From Notospermus geniculatus (lineage: Eukaryota > Nemertea > Pilidiophora > Heteronemertea > Lineidae): a DNA stretch of 64,000 nucleotides. Each line of letters opens with the position of its first letter. The first letter of the stretch is position 1. The position numbers were made by a program, and so were the translations under genes. Below, piece after piece: positions 55,881 to 64,000 of this stretch. Below the pieces are notes generated by a model that saw only the letters and a program-made list of their open reading frames with translations, searched no databases and was not told the DNA's origin. The stretch is from the NCBI GenBank assembly GCA_002633025.1, contig NMRB01000210.1, positions 465,503-529,502 of the forward strand, given 5' to 3'.

Positions 55881-58067
55881 CACCAACTCGCTGTATGGTT
55901 ATCCAATGAAGCATCAGAACATATCCCAGCAAGGTCATCTATCAAAATTTTTCCTCTCTTCTCTCCGTACATCTTGATGCCGGCCATTTTCTCGGAAGAA
56001 CGCTTCTGATGGCACATTGCAGTTGAAATGACGCAGGCAGACATCTCCTCAATTACATCGTGATATTGCCGGGGACTCCTTCTCTTGGCAAGTCAATAGA
56101 CCAGAAAATGAAGTGCATGGCCAGCAATTTCCGCGATGATTGAGTGCAAGTTCTTGTGCCGCTGTGTGCCTTATCGTGCCGATCTTCAGCTGATCTTGGG
56201 TCCGGGATTCTGTATCAGGACAGTGACTTGTTTGTGATCATTCGTCTTGGAGAAGATTCTGATCACGATTCGATTTGTGCTGCCCTACACATTATACATA
56301 TATTTTGCTGTGTTCATGTAGGTTTGTCGATACTTGGGAGACGTCCTGGTGCCTAGGTCTGGAAGCTGTCACGGCCAACCACGACTTGGCTGACCCTAGC
56401 CAGCAGTGAGGCAAAGCACAGTGCGGGAATCCCTTTCCTCAAAGAAGTAATTTCGTACCCTCAGAATTTGGGGAAATATACTGTACGGTGTACTTCAATT
56501 ACAGACCATCCTGGAAATTACTTTTTACGCCTTCACGCTTCAGGGTGGAAAAAGGATCTGGGGAGGCCCCTCCATTGCCCCAGTGCGAAAACCCTGATAA
56601 GGAGAGGGAAAGACCAGCATTGAACTACTGGTTGTTGAAAACACTAAAAGCGAGGGCTTCCTGGTTCCTTCTACCGTATGCCAGACATCTCCATTGATTA
56701 GATCTTAGTCATTTGCACCAGACTATATTTCAAGGGGGGATCTTTTCATGTGTTTTCGTTCCATATTGCCAAGTTTTGAATGAGATGTATATGGAGGACT
56801 TGATGACTCAAGATCTCTCTCTTGTCATCAAAATGTCAAGTAGAAAAACTTTCGATATCTTAGTCAAAATGAATCTACTTGATCGATGTGTAACAGTTGC
56901 GTTTTGATGGAATTCAGTGTGGAAATTCTTGACATGGATATTGAGCTTGGTTTGTTTGGGGTTGTGAAACAGTAGAGGGTTTCATGTGTGTTAGTGTAAA
57001 GTGGTGAAGACTCATGCTGATGTCAGGGCACACTGTTACGATTGCCTGCACTGCAACGGAACAGTCAAGTGAAGGAACCATGGTCAGGTCGCAAAAGTGA
57101 AATTGCGTGCGCTCAGGCAGAACAGGCGACACCTGTGCACAGGGAATCGTAATTCGAGTCATGTCGACTGCGAATGGAGTACGCCATCAGGATGACACAG
57201 AAGTTGAACATGTTCAACTCGTGCGAGACCTTTGTGACCTTTTTGATCGGCGGCTGATGCGAATAGTCGTAGGTGCGACGCAACTGCAGTCATGTCACGC
57301 CATATCGGCGACTGATTTGTTCCACACTATCGTGTCCCAGACGCAATGTGATTCGGAGAGGTCAGTCGCCGCCTGTTTTGTGCCGTCGCAAGGTCGACCT
57401 GACATCAGCATAAAGTGGAACTGTGGAAGTTAGTTTCCGCATCAGTAGCTTGGCATTATTTTGTTGTAGAAAGATGTCAGCATGAATCAACCGCAATTCT
57501 AACCACAACCACCACAGAATTAAATTCATTGTATTGTTTACAAGAATAATCAGCTGGAACCAACCACTTGCAACCACAACCACTACAGACCCAAATTCCT
57601 GAACCTTACAGTCTCAGTCACCCAGGAAGAATTTGATAAACGCAAGCATAACAAGGTTCTGCCCGAGCTAGCATCTCTAATTAGTTTTGAGGTCAGGCTT
57701 GTCAGGATTACGTTGGGGCGTGGGTGGAAAAGATGTACTGCAGCGAAATGATGCGCTTTGAATAATCTAATGGGAAGTTTTTAGGTTTGGTGGGGAGTGG
57801 GCTGTGATACTTACACCATCCACCTTGATTTGAAGAGAAGATATGAGATGTAAAAAGCGTTGTGAATGATTCAGTGCCATAAGGAAAGTAGACCTAGGCC
57901 TGATACTGAACCTCAGTGTTTGTATTATAGAAAGGCGAAAGGATGTGCAATGCACAATGAAGTACAGTAGGCTACATCGGAAGCTGGGTTGTATTCATAC
58001 TGTAGTAAGGAGAGGTAGGTCCTTCATGTTTCAATGACACAGGTTTTCTCCAGCCAAGTAGGCTACG
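55881..58067. other. No gene recognised
   Basis: A plus-strand frame of 108 codons (57107-57433) is open but shows no family or splice partner. No repeat structure was noted. Confidence 0.35.
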
Positions 58068-58165
58068 TCCTCCCACAGCAGCGGTTTTTACCTCGCTCCT
58101 CTTCATCCACTTCGTGTGTGTGAGTGTATGAAGAGGAACGAGACCAAAGCCCTGCTGTGGGAGGA
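58068..58165. mobile_element. Foldback with ~39-bp arms
   Basis: TCCTCCCACAGCAGCGGTTT at 58068 is mirrored by AAAGCCCTGCTGTGGGAGGA ending at 58165; the arms also share TCCTCTTCAT. The loop is short and GT-rich. Confidence 0.75.
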
Positions 58166-59299
58166 TGAGCCAAGTAGTTCATAGAGCCGACTCACAGGAG
58201 GGAACTGTCACGTGGAGAACCGCCTTAGGGCATACTGCACGTTGCTCAAGAAACTGATGGATGTTTTGTCATTTTGCAGTTCATTCAATTCACATTTTCA
58301 GTGAAAACAATTGAAACACGAGACAATTTATCGTGCATTTGATCTGTAAGGGTGGGTGTGGCAGGGTGCAGCCGTTCTTGCACAATCTGCCGTTTGTCGA
58401 TCACCACCAAAGATGTAAAGGGCGGGTCCATTTCGGCGGGAATACGCAGACACACCCCTCGATAGATTTTCACAGATCTGTGTTTGCAAATAACCAATGT
58501 TGCCATAACGATAGCGGAGGCTGGAGCCTGTTGATATTAGATGCTACATCTCCTCGACCGTTGCCATGACGCAGTGAAGTACACCCTCGTATTTGGAACT
58601 GTTTATTATTGTTTGCATCAGCACACGTCTCCTGTCTTTGAATATGCAACTACGCCCGGCGCATCGTCAGCCATTGATGTCCTGCTCTACATTGTCATTC
58701 TCGCTGTCTTTCATGTCAGCAAACAGAAAAACAGTACGACTGAAAAAACGTGCGTGATATATGAATGCAAATTCATTACTTTATGACGGCAGCACATTTT
58801 TCACAATATCATCAAAGGAAAACGCGTTCTCTTTGGAAACCATTTCTCAAAATACAGCGATGCGTCCTACGCCAATTACCCGATAAAATTCCCACCATGT
58901 CCAAACTAATCTTATTGATGTCACTAGGGAATTGGTTGCCTAGCAACAATGCAAATGAAGCTGTTGCCATGACTGTCAATGGTTTGTGATCTTCGTTCCT
59001 TGATGATGTTCTTGTATATGTGATATTTGGTGCGTACACTTTAGGAAGCTCTGTTCAACACACATGAATTCTGAAACACTCAACGGAGTCAAACTCTTCA
59101 GTCCAAATCCTCAGGTGAACTACGCTTGCAGGCACCTCCCAATTGACACCTCCCAAATGAGGACACCAAAGTTGGCAAGCACGTTTTACATTATTACCCC
59201 ACCAGTCTCTCTTGAAACTTTCCTGTCGAACGAGTAAGCATAGTTCATTCAGCACTTGATATCAGACCGGTTGCTGTTGAGACGCAGCTGGGTATTGAA
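58166..59299. other. No gene recognised
   Basis: Inspected on both strands; nothing recognised. Confidence 0.35.
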
Positions 59300-59467
59300 C
59301 AGGCGCGGATCCAAGGGGGGCCGCATCCCCTTTTGGCCAACAAATCTGTAAAATTGGCCGTGAAATTCTGGAATTTGGAGCAATTTAAATCTTTGAAATT
59401 GACCGCAGATTTCAATGCTTAGTGGCACAGGGCACCCCTCTTTTCCCAATTCCTGGATCCACCCTCG
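59300..59467. mobile_element. hAT-like short MITE, 168 bp, TTGAA duplication
   Basis: CAGGCGCGGATCC at the left and GGATCCACCCTCG at the right, flanked by TTGAA on both sides (59295-59299 and 59468-59472). The interior aligns with 50427-50581. The 5-bp duplication agrees with the larger relatives at 3195, 13021 and 20199. Confidence 0.8.
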
Positions 59468-59472
59468 TTGAA

Positions 59473-60429
59473 ACTGCAGCCTCTGGATCACAAGTCCAAC
59501 CTCTCACCATTACACCAACGGCTGATTTCTGGTGTACTGCCTCAAAATCAGAAACAAATCTGTGCCAGTCATCGCGTGGGAGTACTCTACACACATGTCT
59601 ATCACTATTCAAACAACATGGGCCTACACACCGGATAAAAAGCATTACGATGCTCTGCGTACATGCGTTGCACTCCCAATGGCAGCCTTCTTCTGGAAGT
59701 AAACACGTACCTGTGTAGAGTGGACGGAACCTTGCGGGAGGCTCCGCCATATGTTCAAGGTCGTCAGAATGGCGGTTCACCAGGTTTTCTACACCTTGGC
59801 GAAATAAACACTTCCATGTTGATTAAGCTGAGCGTATTGTCGGGTTTTTCCACGCATGCTTAGCACAGGTAGCACATGGTCAGTTGTAGTAGTAGTTGTG
59901 TAGTATGTTCTATTGTCCACCACAACCAGCATGTGCGCTCTTGTTCATACGGCAGTCCGTCTTACTCCCATGGTGCCACTGGCATACTGATTGTAAGGTT
60001 TTGCATGTGATCGTGCGCTTTCCACCATAATACAGTCTCAAAGCGCTTCACCTTATTACCCCATCCTCTGCAGAAACCATACATGCCATACTGGGCAACT
60101 CAAGGCATGCAAGGAGCAGCTCAGTCTGTGCATCACTTGATCCTTTCAGACCAGTTGAGAATAGAGAGTGGCAATCCAGCCAGGAATCGAACCTGTCGTC
60201 TCTCACTCTGGAATCAGATGCTACCATGCTATCTCCTTCCTGTTTCCCTTGTACTTGTAGTCGGATGCTCAACCACTGCGTCACCAAGTTACCACCAGAG
60301 GGCAGATTTCTTCTGTCCATGACATCATCATCTCAAATCAATCAATATCACTTAAGACGACAAACCACACTACAGCACCTTCGTCATCAACGATGACTCT
60401 GATACTTTTTTCCTGATGACAGCCACAGC
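59473..60429. other. No gene; tRNA-like SINE fragment inside
   Basis: Around 60170-60240 the minus strand has AGCATGGTAGCATCTGATTC and the B box AGGTTCGATTCCTGG, a tRNA-like pair. CTCAAAGCGCTTCACCTTAT near 60032 resembles the SINE body at 26977. Nothing coding was recognised. Confidence 0.4.
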
Positions 60430-60770
60430 AAGTCGAGAGCAGTCGAAACAAACCCTTTATTCAGTCACGAACAAGAATGATATTTTGCAAAAAATCCGAT
60501 CAAAAAATACAATCATCCATCTCGACAAATCAATGAAACAAGGTGTAAAAACCCTAAGGCCTAGTCCGAACTGTACCCAAACATCACAGCCAGCCATAGC
60601 CAAGTCGAGAGAAATGTACACAGATGCTTTATTTATTCATCACCGAGAATGATATCTAACCACTTTGCACCTAAACTAGTCAAAAAATGCAACCACAGAC
60701 CTTGGCAAATTTGGCCTAAAGGCCTAACCCTAACTATACTCGAACATTCCCAGCCGTGACTGACATCAAA
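60430..60770. repeat. Diverged tandem duplication, about 170-bp period
   Basis: AAGTCGAGAG occurs at about 60430 and 60602; each is followed by a CTTTATTCA or TTTATTTATTCA word, a GAATGATAT word and TCAAAAAATRCAA, in the same order. Confidence 0.6.
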
Positions 60771-61499
60771 ATCTAATAACCCTGGGAGACTTGGATTTAC
60801 ATGCACGTCTGGGAGCCCTTGTTGGTTCCTGTCTGACTCAAGGCTTTATACGCCGTCGGCCAAAGAAACAGACATAGTATAATTATTTATATCTTTATGA
60901 AATGCGAACCAATGGTGTGTGACGGGTGCCGACATTATCGATCGATTCACGTTATTTTCTGCTATTTCACAATTCGTAATTGGTTCAATCGGAAATGAGA
61001 TAGATCCAGCGAGAGTTCACGTCTTGTTGCCGGACGATTCGTCATAGTGTGTTGTACTTTACATCTGCGTGTATCAGGTCACCGACGCGTGAAACGCATG
61101 ACGAACGCATCATAACACCAGTGGCTCATCTGGGTCTCAATTTATGAGTAATCTCGGAGATTGGTTCGGAGGTTCGTGTTATAAACAAAGAGTATGCGTC
61201 AAGTACCAACGTTTGTCATGATGTGGAATTAATTCGTCGCTATAACGTGCAATATTACTTTATTATGTTTATAAAAGTGGTCCCAGATGGCTGGATTAGG
61301 TAACATTCCGTGTTTTCAACACCACGTTTGGGATATTTTATGAAAATTAAAATGCCATTAAGTAATCAAACAGTGTTGAATATCCCGTTAAGCATGCAAA
61401 GAAAAAAAGTGACATTTAAAAAATGCCGCATGTGGTAGATTTAGGAGGTGTTAGGCCCTTGAGCCTAATGACTAACATCCCTAATGTCCTAACTTTTGG
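60771..61499. other. No gene recognised
   Basis: Inspected on both strands; nothing recognised. Confidence 0.35.
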
Positions 61500-61670
61500 T
61501 TCGATGGACGCCTGCCTTGCACGTAGGAGATCTGGGTTCGATTCCCGATCCAGTCCTTGCATGCACATCTTCGATGATCGAAGGCCGATCTGCTATCCAC
61601 ACTGCGTTACACCGCACATCACCCTTCGAGAAATTGACCGGTCCACGGCGTATCTGCCNCCCACATAATT
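61500..61670 (+). mobile_element. tRNA-like SINE
   Basis: GGACGCCTGCCTTGCACGTA and the B box TGGGTTCGATTCCCG look like a tRNA-derived head, followed by a unique body. A single N lies at 61659 in the 3' part. Confidence 0.5.
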
Positions 61671-61974
61671 GCGACACAGTATTCGCGACCTTTCCCATGA
61701 TAACCCAATCCCACAATAATCCTGTCTACTTCAAATGTAATTACCCACAATTCCAACTCATTCCCGTCATAACGAACATCCCCGCTAGACACGTTGATTC
61801 CAAACAGAATAAGGTATCACGATTTGTGTTGCCATGGTTACTAACAAGATACGGGTTGCCTCTTGGTTCATGAGGAGGAATTCATGTTTATGTCCCGCAA
61901 GGGAATGAACAATCAGCTACGTATTTTACGAGATCAAAGCTCTTGAAGCTCTGTTGAAACTTGTTGTCATCAAG

Positions 61975-62640
61975 GGTTAGGGGCATTTTCTCCTTGAACT
62001 TTTCATTCCTGGACTTACGCGTCCCTGGTCCTGGACATTATGTCGGGACGAAAGTGCCAAGTTACCGAAAGTACACAGTGGACAGACAAGGTTTAGGGTT
62101 GGAGGACATTCATCCCTGAACCTTTGGTCCCTGGACATTTCGTCCTCGTTGAGTTTGACATGTTGGACACTTCATCAGGACGAAAGAGCCGAATTACCGG
62201 TATTGGAACCTGAACAAAGTACACAGACTACCAGTACATGTATGTTTGGGTTTGAGGGCACTTTTCGACCCCAGACCTTGAGTGCTGAACTTTCGCGTCC
62301 CTACCCTGGACATTTCGTCGGGGTCAAAGTGCCACTGAATGCAGTTGTTGGACAAGGTTGGAGGACATTTTCATCTGTGAACTTGTCGACTCTTGGCCTT
62401 TTCGTTCTGAACATTTTGTCCTCTAGCAGGACGTCTCGTCCCCTAAGACAGACAAGGGTTGGAAGACATTTCGCCCATGAACTTTTCATCCGGGATGTCC
62501 AGGAACATAAAGGCCAAGTGGATGATCCCCTTGGCCTTCAACTTTCCTGGACATTTTGTCCTAGCAGAACATTTCATCCACATGCAAGAGTATGATATTT
62601 CGTCCTCTTTCTTGGTCATTTCGTCGGGACGCACCAGCTG
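61975..62640. repeat. Degenerate repeat of GGACATTTCGTC-like words
   Basis: Words like TGGACATTTTGTC, GAACTTTTCATCC, TTTCGTCGGG and GACAAGGTTGGAGGACATT recur ten or more times with irregular spacing. It resembles an old simple-unit expansion. Open frames inside it are unlikely to be genes. Confidence 0.6.
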
Positions 62641-63127
62641 ATGGAGACAGAACGCATTGTATATCTGTTGAAAGTGCATCATTAATGATGTCGTCGTCAA
62701 TATCGTGATCGGCAGTCGCCAATCACAATTAGCGATCTGCACAATGGACGATCGTAAACTGACGGGGCGGATTGACGACGCGATCGGTAGCAGATGTCTT
62801 GTTCTCAGAAAGAGTATCAAGCACAAAGCATGGTGCAGCAGGATTAGGAATTGAGTTGTTATTACAGCTAGATATGTATGAATGTGATTGTGACATAGCG
62901 CTGGAGATGAACGCCAAGGGTGGGTGGGGTTGATGTCAGACTTGTGTGGGTAGATGGGAAAACATGGCCTGGGAATATATGAATACAGTTGTTGAATAGT
63001 ATTGAGCCGCCCGGGACTGTAATTTGGCTCATTCGACAATTAGACAACATTCGACATTTTGTTTTATGTAGGAGGAAATTGGAGCAGCGGAGGAAACTTT
63101 CATTTCATGTATGATCTCTGGAGGAGC
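62641..63127. other. No gene recognised
   Basis: Inspected on both strands; nothing recognised. Confidence 0.35.
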
Positions 63128-63385
63128 TGCGTGATGACCAAGTGGTTGTCTTGTCTTAACTTAGCAGGTGGCAAGTCCTGGGTTCGAATCCAGCCTAGGC
63201 CATATATGGGATTGATCATCCCTGGCTCTTCAGTCCATCGCAAGGGATAGTAAGCTGTCGTGCCTTGTACCTTTGCTTTGCAAGGGCAAGTAAAAGACCC
63301 CATCCAAGTGAGGAACATGAGTAGCTTGAGATCAGCCTCTTCCATACTTACCAGGGCTAATAGTGCTTCTTAGACTTCAGCCCTC
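63128..63385 (+). mobile_element. tRNA-derived SINE, same family as 27956
   Basis: A box GATGACCAAGTGGTTGTC, B box GGGTTCGAATCC, then TGGCTCTTCAGTCCATCG, TGCCTTGTACCTTTG, AAGGGCAAGTAAAAGACCCC and GTGAGGAACATGAGTAGCTT in the order seen at 27956-28214. It lacks about 10 bp in places and has an extra TTTGC. Confidence 0.85.
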
Positions 63386-64000
63386 ATCGATAAGATGTGA
63401 CGTCGGTGCTCAAAATGGAGGACTACCAGAAAACGTCAAATTTTGGTCTTCAATCCTGGTATCGGTCCGAGGTATTCATGCCTTCCTGGAGCATGTGAAC
63501 CAACAAGCGTGTTCTACCAAACATGGCAAATGCCATCAGTCAACCGTTGATCATCAAAACCTAATTCACCACACAAAAACTGATAATAGCGCATCATTAA
63601 CTAAATTAGCAGATCGCTCATAATGATTCCACATCAAAGATTTCAGTAATTGCAGATTTTAATCAACGTGTTTTAAAAATAACCCACCGCATGCAACACG
63701 CATGCATCAAAATGTACTCAACGTGATTATACACAGTGCACCATGAGTACCTACACGTTGGCTCAGCGAGCATGTTGTCTGCGGTTCTACACATGGCATG
63801 TTGTGAACGACCATATTAGGAAATCAATACAAACACGCCACTTTCCTGGAACGAGTTCTAATATTAACATGAGTTGCCGACTTTTGGCATTCTTTCACAT
63901 ACTATTATAGCTGAATACATTGTTTCCCTAAATAAATGTGCATAGTTTCGCTGTAGGCAATTACATGAAGGTATTTCTGGGATCTGTTGGTAATAGTAAC
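63386..64000. other. No gene recognised
   Basis: Inspected on both strands; nothing recognised. Confidence 0.35.

Noticed and set aside
55352-56044. 230-codon minus-strand frame encoding a 20-residue repeat protein
   Set aside because: The openness follows from a stop-free 20-bp unit read in any frame; all three minus frames are open. The non-repeat start shows no family and no splice support.
61500-61670. A functional tRNA
   Set aside because: A and B boxes are tRNA-like but stems do not pair and a SINE-like body follows.
62149-63039. Frames of 148 and 198 codons on opposite strands
   Set aside because: They run partly through the degenerate GGACATTTCGTC repeat and have no recognisable motif.

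Overview
This is animal nuclear DNA: split genes with GT-AG introns, an intron-hosted snoRNA set, tRNA-derived SINEs and many short palindromic DNA transposons. The gene set (DNA topoisomerase II, UBE2G2, ribosomal protein L4, an Ikaros-family zinc-finger gene and two Ly6/uPAR-type GPI-anchored proteins) fits a bilaterian, most likely an invertebrate deuterostome such as a hemichordate, echinoderm or cephalochordate. I cannot name the species. High heterozygosity is suggested by duplicated blocks that differ almost only at silent sites.

Layout. 1-13.9 kb: no gene recognised; tandem repeats, foldbacks, a 543-bp MITE and a 0.5-kb block present twice, one copy carrying a 358-bp MITE that the other lacks. 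13.99-14.72 kb: the 3' exons of a Ly6-like gene (+). 15.1-15.9 kb: a possible start of an unknown gene. 15.92-17.64 kb: a second copy of TOP2 exons 8-11, out of place. 17.74-18.75 kb: UBE2G2 (-), lacking its last exon. 19.34-33.12 kb: the full TOP2 gene (+, 31 coding exons, about 1673 codons), head to head with UBE2G2 across about 0.6 kb. 34.04-35.55 kb: a complete Ly6-like gene (+). 37.06 kb: tRNA-Ser(CGA) (-). 37.7-41.9 kb: RPL4 (+) with five box C/D snoRNAs in its introns, three of them U18 homologues. 44.19-46.39 kb: Ikaros-family gene (-). 46.4-64 kb: no gene recognised; foldbacks, MITEs, SINEs, a 20-bp minisatellite and degenerate repeats.

How the genes relate. TOP2 and UBE2G2 share one promoter region and are both housekeeping or proliferation functions. 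RPL4 and its snoRNAs form the unit known from vertebrates, where U18 also sits in RPL4 introns. The other genes look like ordinary neighbours.

Main cautions. Isolated single Ns at 8142 and 15917 lie exactly at the edges of duplicated blocks. Around the second, two neighbouring genes appear cut. The simplest reading is that the scaffold joins pieces of two haplotypes at these places, which also provides natural filled-site/empty-site pairs for two MITEs. No wholly new enzymatic or defence system is evident. The most unusual material is the snoRNA array, the active-looking MITEs, the palindromic octamer excess and the minisatellite.
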